A stretch of DNA of 64,000 nt, from positions 62,001 through 126,000 of the forward strand of contig CAVPDA010000019.1 in NCBI GenBank assembly GCA_963702495.1, given 5' to 3'. Under the pieces are notes generated by a model. That model searched no databases and was not told the origin of the DNA. It worked only from the letters and a program-made list of their open reading frames with translations. Source of the stretch: CAVPDA01 sp963702495 (GTDB taxonomy: Bacteria; Pseudomonadota; Gammaproteobacteria; Burkholderiales; Rhodocyclaceae). Made by a program: the position numbers and the translations under genes. This document shows positions 50,745 to 60,228 of the stretch, one piece after another (within the stretch, counting starts at the first letter, position 1; every line of letters begins with the position of its first letter).

Positions 50745-52055
50745 TCAAAGAGCTCCGGCCCGCTTCAGTGCCCAGTAGTGATTTACCAGAGCGATCGGCA
50801 ACTCCCCCGGCGTCACATCCAGAACACTGACACCGTCCTTGCGAAGCACCGCAAGCTGCCTCTCCCGCGCCCGCCGGTAATCCAGTGCGGCGGCATAGGT
50901 TAGGGCATCGTCGAATTCCCGCACCGGGGTGTTACGCAATGCGTTAACCAATCCCTCGCGCAGACTGGCCAGGGTGACTACGTGCCGCTGCCGCAGGAAC
51001 TTGAGTGCAGGCCGCAAGGTCTCGTCGTCTTCGTCGCGCAGATTGGTCAATACCAGCACCAGGGAACGCTTGGTGAGCTGCTGTGCCAGGCACTGACTCG
51101 CCTGCAGGTAGTCGGGCGGCTTGAGGGAGGGCTGCAGATCGTAGACGCCATTCAGGATATCGTTCACTGTGGCCACCGATTTTCGCGGCGGCAGGAAGCG
51201 TGGCGTCTCATGGCCGAAGGTGGATACCCCCACCGCATCGCCCTGGCGCAGCGCGACGTAAGCGAGCAGCAGCAGGGCATTGAGGACATGGTCGAAGTGG
51301 GACAGTTCGTCGTCCATGGCGCGCATGCGGTAGCCGCAATCGAGGAGGAACACGATGTGCTGATCGCGCTCGTCCTGGTACTCCCGCGAGATGAGCCGGC
51401 GCTGGCGCGCCGTCGCCTTCCAGTCGATCTGGCGCGGTGAATCGTCCTCGCGGTAGTCGCGCAGCTGATGGAACTCCGTCCCCTGGCCGCGCCGGCGCCG
51501 CTGCAGCAGGCCGATCTGGGACAGTCGATTGTCCGCGGCAAGCAGCGCGTACTGCGTTACCTTGGCGAAGTCGGGATAGACCCGCACCTGCTCCGGCGCG
51601 GCGGCGAAATGGCGCGACAGCCATAGACGCATCGGCGATTCCAGGCGCAGTTCCACCTGGCCGAATGCGTGGGGTCCGCGCTGCGTGACCCGCAGCCGAT
51701 AACCCGGCTTCGCCCACTCCCCGGCGGCGAGCTTGAACGGCAGCGGCAGATGCTGCGACTGGAAGACGGGCGGATGGCGATCGTAGAGCCAGCCGGATAC
51801 CGCGCGTTGCGGACTGGAGAGATTGAGCCTCACGTCCTGCCAACCGCCCACCGGTAGCGCCCGATGAATCTCCCGTTCCACCGTCACCGGGTTGCCGATC
51901 CAGCGCGCAGTGAGTGCATCCGCCGCCGCCAGAGCGATCAACAGGAAGCCCGCGCCTTGCCACAGCGCCAGCGTCTCCTGCCACAGCATCACCACCAGTG
52001 CCAGGGCAAGCCACAGCGCGAGAGCGATCAGCAGGTTGCGGTGGGGGATCAACAC
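50745..52055 (-). CDS. DUF58-domain membrane protein
   Basis: A 436-residue protein with two N-terminal membrane helices (NLLIALALWLALALVVML and GAGFLLIALAAADAL) and a large cytoplasmic domain. The core SRQIDWKATARQRRLISREYQ is the DUF58 signature, preceded by a FHQLRDYREDD segment, and a von Willebrand A-like fold with IVFLLDCGYRMRAM follows. Paired with MoxR ATPases in many bacteria and thought to act in protein or metal-centre maturation. GTG start. Confidence 0.9.
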   Translation of the reverse strand: MLIPHRNLLIALALWLALALVVMLWQETLALWQGAGFLLIALAAADALTARWIGNPVTVEREIHRALPVGGWQDVRLNLSSPQRAVSGWLYDRHPPVFQSQHLPLPFKLAAGEWAKPGYRLRVTQRGPHAFGQVELRLESPMRLWLSRHFAAAPEQVRVYPDFAKVTQYALLAADNRLSQIGLLQRRRRGQGTEFHQLRDYREDDSPRQIDWKATARQRRLISREYQDERDQHIVFLLDCGYRMRAMDDELSHFDHVLNALLLLAYVALRQGDAVGVSTFGHETPRFLPPRKSVATVNDILNGVYDLQPSLKPPDYLQASQCLAQQLTKRSLVLVLTNLRDEDDETLRPALKFLRQRHVVTLASLREGLVNALRNTPVREFDDALTYAAALDYRRARERQLAVLRKDGVSVLDVTPGELPIALVNHYWALKRAGAL

Positions 52056-52070
52056 GATGCCACCCGAGAA

Positions 52071-53045
52071 TCAGTGTCTGGGAGCCGCCACCTGATCCAG
52101 CAGGCCGCCAAGCAGATCGTCCACCGCCAGCCCCTCGATCTCCGCCTCCGCCGAGGTGCTCACGCGGTGCCTCAGTGCGGGCAAGGCCACCGCTTTGACG
52201 TCATCCGGCGTGGCAAAACTGCGTCCCGACAGCAGGGCCCGGGCGCGACCCGCCCGCACCAACGCGATGCTGCCCCGCGGTCCGGCCCCGGCGGCGAGGC
52301 CTGGCCAGTCGCGGGTGGCGCGCGCGATGGCGACTGCATAGTCGAGCACGCGCTGGTCCACCTCCACGTGGGCGGTAGCTTGCTGCAAGCCCTCCACCGA
52401 GCCAGGACGGATCAGGGTCGCGACCTGCTCCACCGCCAGTTCGGCACCGGTGCGCCGGTTCGTGACATGGCGCGTAAGCTGCGCTTCCTCCTGCGCGCTC
52501 GGATAGTCGATGCGGATCTTGAGCAGGAAACGGTCGAGCTGCGCCTCCGGCAGCGGGTACGTGCCTTCCTGCTCGATGGGGTTCTGCGTGGCCAGCACCA
52601 TGAAGGGCTTGGGCAAGGGCATGGACTTGCCCTCCAGCGTCACCTGCCCCTCCTGCATCGCCTCTAGCAGCGCCGCCTGGGTCTTGGCCGGCGCGCGGTT
52701 GATCTCATCCGCCAGCAGCAGATGAGTGAACACCGGCCCCTGCCGCGTCACGAACTGACTCGTGGCGCCGTCGTAGAAGGTATGTCCGAGCACGTCGGAA
52801 GGCATGAGGTCGGGTGTGAACTGGATGCGCTTGAACTGGCCGTCGAAGGTCTTACCCAAGGCTTTCGCCAACAGGGTCTTGCCCAGCCCCGGCACGCCTT
52901 CGATCAGCACATGGGCATCGCACAATAGTCCAATCAGCACCTCCTCGATCACCCGCCCCTGCCCTACCAGGGCCTTGGACAGTTCGCCGTGCAAGGCGGT
53001 GAGGATGGCATGGGCTTGGTGCAGCTTGTCTTCAGGCAGGTTCAT
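52071..53045 (-). CDS. MoxR-family AAA+ ATPase
   Basis: A 324-residue AAA+ chaperone-like ATPase. Walker A GVPGLGKTLLAKAL (about residues 54-67), Walker B LLLADEINRAPAKTQAALLE, sensor regions ATQNPIEQEGTYPLPEAQLDRF and DYPSAQEEAQLTRHV are intact. MoxR proteins work with DUF58/VWA partners in this same operon. The cellular substrate is unknown. Start ATG 53045 adjoins the DUF4350 gene. Confidence 0.94.
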   Translation of the reverse strand: MNLPEDKLHQAHAILTALHGELSKALVGQGRVIEEVLIGLLCDAHVLIEGVPGLGKTLLAKALGKTFDGQFKRIQFTPDLMPSDVLGHTFYDGATSQFVTRQGPVFTHLLLADEINRAPAKTQAALLEAMQEGQVTLEGKSMPLPKPFMVLATQNPIEQEGTYPLPEAQLDRFLLKIRIDYPSAQEEAQLTRHVTNRRTGAELAVEQVATLIRPGSVEGLQQATAHVEVDQRVLDYAVAIARATRDWPGLAAGAGPRGSIALVRAGRARALLSGRSFATPDDVKAVALPALRHRVSTSAEAEIEGLAVDDLLGGLLDQVAAPRH

Positions 53046-53051
53046 GGTCGT

Positions 53052-54233
53052 TCACAGTGAGCGTTCGATTCTCTGGAGGGCGGAAACAGCGGCGAGAAAC
53101 TCGCGCGGGCGGCGCACCTGGCCGTGCAGGGCGAAACGCAGGTCCTCCCGCGGCAACCGTGTCAGGGTGGCGAGGGCCTGGACCTGATCCACCGGCGACA
53201 TGCCGGCGATGCCGGGATGACGCCGCGCCAGCCGGCTGTGCAGCCCGGTCCGCACGACGGCGAGCCAATGCTCGAGTCCGCCGGCGCTCCCGACGTAGCG
53301 GCCGATCGCCGCCAAGTGCTCGCCCAGGCTGCGGCGCGAGCGATCCGCCTGCACCTCGACCCCGCCGAAGCGCGGCATGATGCGCCAAAGCCACGCCGAC
53401 AGCAGCAGCGCGGCCGAGAGCAGCGCCATCCAGGCGGATTCCGCCAGCCACTCCGCCAGCGTCGGCACCGACAGACGGGTGGCCAGCATCACGGGTCCCG
53501 GCGGCCCGTAGCGCTCCAGCAGCGTCACGATCAGATCGGCATGATCGTGCTCGCCGATGTGCCAGTTGCTGGAGACAAGATCGAAGCCCGCCATGAGCGT
53601 GATCTGCCCCTTGCCATAGGCATAGTGCAGCAGGCCGGCGCCGCGTTGATCGATCTCGACCCGCCACTGGGGCTGCGGCTCGGTCGGCTCCAGGCCGATG
53701 AGGAGGCGTCCAACTTTCAGGCTCCGGTCCGAGCCCGGAAGTCGCACCTTGATCGACTCCGATTCCTCCAGCTGCCGCTTGGGACGTGCCGGTTCCCGCT
53801 CCTCGCCGCCTTGCGCCCCGGGGCCGCATTCCTTCGATACGACCGCTTTCCAGCGCACCCCCAGGCGCTCCAGCACCGGATCGTCGATGCCCTCAGACTC
53901 GGCATTGGCGATGAGATAGCCGCCCGCCTCCACCCAGGCGAAGAGGCGTTCGGCCCGCTCCAGGTCTACCTGGCGGCGCCGGTTGCGATCGAGGATGAGG
54001 GTTCCGCCGATTGGGAGAGCATCGAAGACGAAGGCATTGCTGATGGTGGTGACCGGCCGCTGCATGCGGGCGAGGAAGCGCTCCAGCGCCAGATAGCGGT
54101 TGCGCCGCGCCTCGGCCTGGGGCGCCTCGCGCTGGCTCACCGGCACGCGGTCGAAATGGGTGATGAACCACACCCAGCCCAGCACCAGGGCCGCAACGGT
54201 GCCGGCCGCGAACCAGAACATCTGCCGGTTCAT
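53052..54233 (-). CDS. DUF4350-domain membrane protein
   Basis: A 393-residue protein. N-terminal helix (MFWFAAGTVAALVLGWVWFI), then a soluble domain with DALPIGGTLILDRNRRRQ and WVEAGGYLIANAESEGI (class I glutamine-amidotransferase-like fold), a second helix about residues 290-315 (WMALLSAALLLSAWLW), and a cytoplasmic end with RSLGEHLAAIGRYVGSAG. DUF4350 is a usual member of MoxR-DUF58 operons. ATG 54233 overlaps the upstream DUF4129 stop by four bases. Confidence 0.85.
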   Translation of the reverse strand: MNRQMFWFAAGTVAALVLGWVWFITHFDRVPVSQREAPQAEARRNRYLALERFLARMQRPVTTISNAFVFDALPIGGTLILDRNRRRQVDLERAERLFAWVEAGGYLIANAESEGIDDPVLERLGVRWKAVVSKECGPGAQGGEEREPARPKRQLEESESIKVRLPGSDRSLKVGRLLIGLEPTEPQPQWRVEIDQRGAGLLHYAYGKGQITLMAGFDLVSSNWHIGEHDHADLIVTLLERYGPPGPVMLATRLSVPTLAEWLAESAWMALLSAALLLSAWLWRIMPRFGGVEVQADRSRRSLGEHLAAIGRYVGSAGGLEHWLAVVRTGLHSRLARRHPGIAGMSPVDQVQALATLTRLPREDLRFALHGQVRRPREFLAAVSALQRIERSL

Positions 54234-54904
54234 GGGACAACCTCTTGCAGCGCAAAATGCGCGCTCCAGCCCTCGCACAGCCGCTGCAGCTCCTGCGCCG
54301 GCGGCGGCGTATTGGCGTAGGCAGTGAGGCGCCAGGCCCGCAGCAGCCGCTCGAAATAGTCCATGCCTTCCGAATCGATTCGCCCCGCCACGCGGCGCCG
54401 GCATTCGTCCTCGGTATCGCCGCTGTGGAACTCCACCTGGGCGCGATGGATCAGCGCCACCAGCGCCCCGCGATAGAGCAGCGACAGGGCAGCCGCATGG
54501 CACCCCGCCTCGAACTGCGTTCTAGCCGCCGCCGTCACGTCCTGTGGCAGCGATTCGGGACGCACGTCCAGCCCGAACAGCGTCGCCGGCGGCAATGCGC
54601 GCTTGCCGCCCGTCCGGCGCAACGGGTCGCGGTAGCGGTAGAAAAGATAGATCAGTAACCCGGCCGCCAGCGCCAGCGCGACATAAATGAGCAGCCGCAG
54701 GGACTCGGCGAGAAAATCGATCACCCCCTTGAAGCGCCGCAGCCAGGGTGACAGTTCCTCGTCCTCAGCCGTCTGCCGGTTATAGCGCCACTCGAGGCTC
54801 TGCTTCGTGCGGCCAAACACCGGATCATCGAGGATCTCGCCGATTACCCGCTTCGCCTCACTCTGCCGCGGCGCAGCCGAAGTCACCGTCGTCGAACTTG
54901 ACAT
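54230..54904 (-). CDS. DUF4129-domain membrane protein
   Basis: A 224-residue protein with an N-terminal soluble part (SEAKRVIGEILDDPVFGRTK), a membrane helix at about residues 68-92 (SLRLLIYVALALAAGLLIYLF) and a C-terminal DUF4129 domain (AALSLLYRGALVALIHRAQ, ECRRRVAGR). I chose ATG 54904, which gives the conserved start and overlaps the upstream gene by 47 bases; the ORF extends upstream in a shadow of that gene. DUF4129 is usual in MoxR/DUF58 operons. The C-terminal end overlaps DUF4350 by ATGA. Confidence 0.82.
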   Translation of the reverse strand: MSSSTTVTSAAPRQSEAKRVIGEILDDPVFGRTKQSLEWRYNRQTAEDEELSPWLRRFKGVIDFLAESLRLLIYVALALAAGLLIYLFYRYRDPLRRTGGKRALPPATLFGLDVRPESLPQDVTAAARTQFEAGCHAAALSLLYRGALVALIHRAQVEFHSGDTEDECRRRVAGRIDSEGMDYFERLLRAWRLTAYANTPPPAQELQRLCEGWSAHFALQEVVP

Positions 54905-55748
54905 CGGCCGCAGCGGCCGGATCCGGCAGCGCCAGCGCGAAGGCGGCGCAGCACGCCAGGACCGCCGCGGCTGCCCGCGCGCTGCCGCTTGCAGGCTGCT
55001 GCTGCGCCTGCGCTGCCATGCGGCGGAAGGCCAGCTCGATGTCCCAGCCCTCCAGCTCGGTGCGCCGGTTGAGGTAGAGGCTGAACCCGGCCGCCACGTA
55101 GAGTGGTTCGATGAGGGTATCCGCAAGCATGAACGCCCCATTTAGCAGGACGCTGCGCCAGGGTTGGATCTCGCCCTGCGACCAGATTTCCCAGCCGAAC
55201 AGAGAGGCAGCGTCCACCGGCCGCAGGAATTCCGCCAGCAATATGACCGACATGCCCAGCACCGTCGACATATTGGCCAGGAAAAAAGTGAGCCACACGG
55301 CATAGGCCCGGGTGCGCGCGCCGAGCACCCGCCGCCGCGCCCGCGCCTCGCGCCCGTGCAATTGCTCCAATTGCCACACCGGCAGGAAGAAGGAACGCGC
55401 CATGCTAAAGCGGTGCAGCGTGAGGCCGGCGGCAAGCTGCGTGCGGCCGAGGATGCGCGGCAGTTCGCGCCATACTTCGCGCACGGTCGGCGGCGCGCCG
55501 AATGCGGCGCGGCCATATACGAAGAGCAGAACGCGATCGAAAGCGGGCTTGATCCACCAGAGCACGGCTGCCGCGATCCCAGGCCGGTCCCACAGCACGA
55601 CGAAGAGCACCAGTGCCACCGGGAAATAACTGGCGGCCCAGGCCCGCAGCGCCGGAGAGCGCCACTCCCGGAGCATCGCCTGGCCCAGGTCCAGGGCCTC
55701 CCACGGCGTGCGCCGCCGCAGCACAATGGCGATGGCCTCAAGCCGCAC
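54858..55748 (-). CDS. polytopic membrane protein of the MoxR operon
   Basis: A 296-residue protein with about five to six membrane helices (AWAASYFPVALVLFVVLWDR, GIAAAVLWWIKPAFDRVLLF, AVWLTFFLANMSTVLGMSVI, SVLLNGAFMLADTLIEPLYV, ARAAAAVLACCAAFALAL). Start ATG 55748. The C-terminal end runs into a 47-base overlap with the DUF4129 start. It has no recognised domain but its place between the SpoIIM-like and DUF4129 genes and the overlaps on both sides make it a member of the operon. Confidence 0.75.
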   Translation of the reverse strand: MRLEAIAIVLRRRTPWEALDLGQAMLREWRSPALRAWAASYFPVALVLFVVLWDRPGIAAAVLWWIKPAFDRVLLFVYGRAAFGAPPTVREVWRELPRILGRTQLAAGLTLHRFSMARSFFLPVWQLEQLHGREARARRRVLGARTRAYAVWLTFFLANMSTVLGMSVILLAEFLRPVDAASLFGWEIWSQGEIQPWRSVLLNGAFMLADTLIEPLYVAAGFSLYLNRRTELEGWDIELAFRRMAAQAQQQPASGSARAAAAVLACCAAFALALPDPAAAADVKFDDGDFGCAAAE

Positions 55749-56739
55749 GGGGCCGTCCGGCCAACAACAGATAGGCGATCAAGACCAGCCACAGAACGAT
55801 GCCGACGCCGTACTTGAGTTCGATCGGGAGGCTGCGCAGCGGAGACCAGAAGGCCTCGATGAAGGCGGCCGCGAAGGTCATGCCCGCCGCCCCGTAGAGC
55901 AAACGCACGGCGACGCTGCCGTCTTCCTTGAGGGCGACAAGCCGCGGGCGTCGACCCGGCGCCACCAACGCCATGCCGATGCGCAGGCCCGCCGCCCCGG
56001 ACAGGACGGCGCCGATGAGCTCGAAGCTGCTGTGTCCGGCAACGAAACCCCAGAAGGTCTCGATGTAGCCGAGCTGGGTCAGATGTCCGGTCACCGCGCC
56101 GATGACCAGCCCGTTGTAGGCGAGGAAAAAGACGCTTCCCAGGCCGAAGGCGATGCCGCCGGCGAAGCACTGGAAATCGATGCGCACGTTGTTGGCGATA
56201 TAGTAGCCCCACATCATCCACTCGCTGGCAGCGCCTCGCGGGCGCCCCAGGCGCGGTGCGTTCGGGTCGTACATCTCCTCCACCTGGCCGACGTATTCCG
56301 GCGACAGCACGAAGTACACGCCATCGGGATGAATCTGCAGGATTGCCAGCACAGCGAGCAAAGGTCCGAAGAACAGGAGGGCTGCAGCCATGACTACCCG
56401 CCACTGCTGCCGCACCAACTCGGGCAATCCGCGCAGCACGAAGCGAAGCATGACGCCGCCCTCGCGCCGCCGTTCGCCGTAGATGCGCTGATGCACCGCC
56501 AGCACACGCCGGTGCAGACTGTCCAACAACACGCTCGAATACTGCCGGTCACCCGCCAGCGCCAAGTCCTGACTCAACGTGCGGAAGCGATGCGGCAACT
56601 CTGCGATCGGAATCTCCCCATCTGCCGCAGTGGTCTGCCCACCGCCGCGGCGAGACCGACCCTCTCTGCGACCGGCGAGCCAGCGGTCCCAGGCGCTCCA
56701 GTGCGCCTGACGGCCGGCAACAAACTGCGCTTCTTTCAT
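55738..56739 (-). CDS. stage II sporulation protein M-like (DUF95) membrane protein
   Basis: A 333-residue protein (ATG 56739; TTG 56748 would add three residues). Cytoplasmic N-terminus with RFRTLSQDLALAGDR, then about five membrane helices with GYYIANNVRIDFQCFAGGIA, FFLAYNGLVIGAVTGHL and FWGFVAGHSSFELIGAVLSG, which match the SpoIIM/DUF95 fold. It occurs in non-sporulating bacteria next to RDD and MoxR genes and is of unknown function. It overlaps the next gene by 11 bases and heads the operon. Confidence 0.85.
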   Translation of the reverse strand: MKEAQFVAGRQAHWSAWDRWLAGRREGRSRRGGGQTTAADGEIPIAELPHRFRTLSQDLALAGDRQYSSVLLDSLHRRVLAVHQRIYGERRREGGVMLRFVLRGLPELVRQQWRVVMAAALLFFGPLLAVLAILQIHPDGVYFVLSPEYVGQVEEMYDPNAPRLGRPRGAASEWMMWGYYIANNVRIDFQCFAGGIAFGLGSVFFLAYNGLVIGAVTGHLTQLGYIETFWGFVAGHSSFELIGAVLSGAAGLRIGMALVAPGRRPRLVALKEDGSVAVRLLYGAAGMTFAAAFIEAFWSPLRSLPIELKYGVGIVLWLVLIAYLLLAGRPRAA

Positions 56740-57932
56740 ATCGAACAATCTTCGGTGCAGAGCCCCTGAGGCGGCCCATGGCTAACGGAAATCGACGTCA
56801 CGGCAATAGCCCCAGCCGCCGATGACACGGGCCCCGACCGGCACTCGGGATCCACCAGACGGAGCGCGATCATGCCGAGATCATCGATGCCACGAAACTT
56901 GATGACGGCCGGCTTGCCGCGCAACTTAATGTTGGCCGGCATACGGCAGACATGCGGCAGCGAACACCCATTCAGGACGGCCTATCCAGCGACGAAGACC
57001 CGAAGGTGGCGAATTCGTGCTGTGACGTAGTTCGAGCGCGCGGTGCAGTCTTGCGCACTGACGACCATGGTACGGTTCGCGGCGTGGGCGCGCTCCGTAT
57101 CCTCGCCATCCATTTGCTGGCCACCCTCGGGAAGCTCCTTCGCCCCAGTGGCGTCGGCGCCGTCGCCGCCGAGCCACTGGTACTCAAGCCCCTGCGGGTG
57201 GCGAATTACTGTTCAAGCCGCTATCAGGCCGCGAGTGAGTCGAGGGCGGTTCCTCGCGGGTGGCGCTTAGTCCGACGTCGGCCCCAATGGGAGGCGCTCC
57301 ACGTCCGCCGTCGGATCCGGCTAATCCATATCATTGAGTCAGGTTCAAACGTGTGTCGGACTTCAGCGCCCGGTAAGAGGGGCTGCTGACGGTCACCACG
57401 CCGATTCCAGCGGCCAAGGAATGACGGCTATCGGCCGGCTACTGCCGCATAACGGCGGCGTGTTGGGTCGCCAGGCGGCACCCGACCCGACGGTGGCGAT
57501 CTTCTGGTTGACGGACCGGGGCACTTTGTAACCGGCCGTTCGTTGAATTCCGCGAGAAAATCCGAATTTTCGAGAAGCAGACATCGGCGGATTTCTACCG
57601 GAGAAGTGAACACAATTGGAAGCGAACGACCACTTTCGCCAATGCGAGCGTGCACTATCGTCCATGGTCGGATACCGAAGAACTCGAATTCAAACAGCGG
57701 ATCGGGCATCCCCCTGCAATAGCCTTGACGCTTAAGCGGGGCGCGAAGAAGCCCACGAAAGCTCACGACCGGCCGCTTCGGACGATCGCCCCTTGGACAC
57801 AAACGGATCTCAGGTGCCGGCCGGGCACCGGGTCTTCGCTTGCCGCGCGTGAATTTCCGGGAGCACCCACAGACGCGTCTGGGTATCGGGAGCCCGTAAA
57901 GCGGGTCCCGGACGTACTCGTTCCTTCTTGGC
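56740..57932. other. about 1.2 kb without an intact gene
   Basis: The plus frame at 57083-57203 encodes RILAIHLLATLGKLLRPSGV, GAVAAEPLVLK, like the leading helix of some integrase-core transposases of betaproteobacteria, but it is only a fragment. A 68-residue minus-strand frame (56736-56942, MPANIKLRGKPAVIKFRGID) overlaps the start of the SpoIIM-like gene and is not recognised. Around 57540-57650 the base composition is more AT-rich than the surroundings. Nothing intact is supported. Confidence 0.45.
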
Positions 57933-58361
57933 TTACTGAAGGTTCGGTTCGCGCGGGGATCGCGCCTGGGGGCGCTCGCTATTGCGAGGGCTGCCGGCAA
58001 GGAGTCGCCGGACACGGGAAACCACGAGGTCCCAATTGCCCGTCTTCACCAGGAAGTCATCCACGCCGGCATCGAAGGCCCTTCTCTCATAGGATGGATC
58101 TTCGTTGCCCGTGAGCATCAATATGGGCGTGTCCTTCAGCGCGGGAAGCGCGCGAAGGGTTCGGCACAGATCGCACCCGTCGATCCCTCCCAGGCATCCA
58201 TCGAGCACGACCGCGTCAAATGCCCGTTGCGCGCACACAGCGAGCGCCGCCGCCGCGTTATCCGCCACCTCGGTCGCAATACCCGCCTTGTCCAGGAACA
58301 CGCGGGCGAGCAACAGATCCATCTCGTCGTCGTCCACCACGAGCACGGCAGGGCTGCTCAT
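57933..58361 (-). CDS. single-domain response regulator
   Basis: A 142-residue receiver domain. Acidic pocket VVDDDEMD, phospho-acceptor Asp54 in AVVLDGCLGG, Thr in ILMLTGNED and Lys in DDFLVKTGNWD are present, followed by a short basic tail with no output domain. It differs from the receiver at 19.6 kb. No kinase is adjacent; the gene stands alone before a periplasmic-binding-protein gene on the other strand. Confidence 0.92.
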   Translation of the reverse strand: MSSPAVLVVDDDEMDLLLARVFLDKAGIATEVADNAAAALAVCAQRAFDAVVLDGCLGGIDGCDLCRTLRALPALKDTPILMLTGNEDPSYERRAFDAGVDDFLVKTGNWDLVVSRVRRLLAGSPRNSERPQARSPREPNLQ

Positions 58362-58875
58362 CGCGATCTCTCCATTGCATTCATTGCCCGATGTTGCCTT
58401 CGGCGCCTAGGTCGGCACCTCGACTTGAATCATTGAACCGCTCTCTGTCTGTGCGCACGGGCCACGGCAACAGCCTGCGCGTATTGCGGAAAAGCATAGA
58501 CGAATCGCCGGCAAGAGCGAATGACAAAGCTCACGTCGTTGCGAAGGTGCGCCATGCAAGTCACGCAGCGGATACGCTCGCCTGCGGCCCGCCGTGCGGC
58601 CGATCTCGTGCTGTGCGAGGTGGTTCTGCAAGAGAGGGGCCACGGCGTTCGTCTGCTGCGACCGCGGGCGCCTGCTCTGCGTGCCCCGTCCCTATCCCAA
58701 ACGCAGCATGCGACCGGACGTTGCGTTGCACCGATGCCCTTCTGCGCACGCGCGACCTGAGCATTCGGTCACGCCGCGCACGAAAGTGGCGCGCGCCTGC
58801 CAACAAGTTCATGGGCCTCCGTTACGGCCATGGGTATTGTCGGCGCAGTTCTGCCAACGACATAGGAGGATCGCC

Positions 58876-60009
58876 ATGCGCCACACCCTCAGGTTCGCCG
58901 CCGTCATCTGTGCGCTCCTGTCTCCATGCGCCGCAAGCGCCCAAGACGAGGCCGCTTCATCCACCATTCTGATCGGCCAGTCCGTAGCGCTGAGCGGCGG
59001 ATCCAAGGAGCTGGGCACCGAGATCCGCGCTGGCGCGCTCGCCTGGTTCGAGCATATCAATAAACGTGGCGGCGTCCACGGGCGCAAACTGGTGCTCGAA
59101 ACGCTGGACGATGGTTTCGATGCCGCTCGTGCCAGCGCCAACTACCGCAAGCTGATCGAAGAGCGCAATGCTCTGGCGCTGCTTGGCTGCGTCGGAGGCG
59201 CCACCTGTTCGGCCGCCGTGCCGATCGTGAGCGCGTCGAAGGTGCCGTTCATCGGCCCGGCTAACGGCAATGAAGTGCTGCGCAAACCCTTCAACCGTTA
59301 CATCTTCAACGTGCGAGCCAGCTTCGCCGACGAAGTGGAACACATCATCGATCACCTCACGACCGTCGGCATCAACAGGATAGCCGTCGTGTATCCCAAT
59401 GACGGTCCGGGCAAGGCCGCGCTCGCTACCGCCGAGGCGGCGCTGAAGAGGCAGGGACTTGTGGCTGCAGCGGCCGAATCGTATCCGCGGGGCAGCGAGG
59501 ACGTCGCTGCGGGCGTCAAGACGGTCGCGAAGGCCGAACCGGCCGCGGTGCTGATCTTCGGGCCGTACAAGGTGTCGGCCAAATTGATCACCGAACTGAA
59601 GAAGCTCGGTCAGGAACCCCAGTTCATGACCCTGTCCGTTGTGGGACCGAAGGCGCTCGCTGCCGAACTGGGCGATACCGGTCGGGGTGTCGGCATTACT
59701 CAGGTAGTGCCTTACCCCTTCGTACCGACGATAGCGCTCGTGAAGGAGTATCAGGAGATCTACGTACGCGGCACAGGCGCAGAACCGTCCTTCACCAGCC
59801 TGGAAGCCTTCCTGGCGGCCAAAGTCCTGGTGGAAGGCCTGCGGCGCAGCGGCCCGCAGCCCACGCGGGAGAAACTCGTGAGCGCGCTAGAATCGATGCA
59901 CGATCACGATCTGGGTGGTTTCGTCATCAGCTACACCCCCACCAACCACGACGGATCCAAGTACGTGGACATCACGGTGATCGGCAAGGATCGCAAGATC
60001 CTGCGCTGA
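58876..60009 (+). CDS. branched-chain-amino-acid-type ABC transporter substrate-binding protein
   Basis: A 377-residue periplasmic-binding protein of the type I family (Leu/Ile/Val-binding, LivJ-like). Signal peptide LRFAAVICALLSPCAASAQ, then IGQSVALSGGSKELGTEIRA, the binding-cleft start, and the two-lobe layout with KLVLETLDDGFDAARASANY and VPFIGPANGNEVLRK. It may bind an amino acid, amide or aromatic; no ABC permease or ATPase is close, so it could be a receptor rather than a transporter part. ATG 58876 with TAGGAGGATC upstream. Confidence 0.92.
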   Translation: MRHTLRFAAVICALLSPCAASAQDEAASSTILIGQSVALSGGSKELGTEIRAGALAWFEHINKRGGVHGRKLVLETLDDGFDAARASANYRKLIEERNALALLGCVGGATCSAAVPIVSASKVPFIGPANGNEVLRKPFNRYIFNVRASFADEVEHIIDHLTTVGINRIAVVYPNDGPGKAALATAEAALKRQGLVAAAAESYPRGSEDVAAGVKTVAKAEPAAVLIFGPYKVSAKLITELKKLGQEPQFMTLSVVGPKALAAELGDTGRGVGITQVVPYPFVPTIALVKEYQEIYVRGTGAEPSFTSLEAFLAAKVLVEGLRRSGPQPTREKLVSALESMHDHDLGGFVISYTPTNHDGSKYVDITVIGKDRKILR

Positions 60010-60228
60010 GCTAGGCACGGCATCGAATGGGTCGGACCGTGGCGCATCACGGTCCAAATCACCGGATCACACCCTTCGCTTGGTTCGTCGAGCAGCTGCT
60101 TCGTGCCAAGTTCAGTTCGGCCGACAGCGCGAGGTCGCCATGTTGTTGCGAATGTCGGCCATACAGGTTGCGGCTGACGTTGGTTTCGTCGATCTCAGCG
60201 GTCAGCGACCACAACTGGCCGGACCCGC

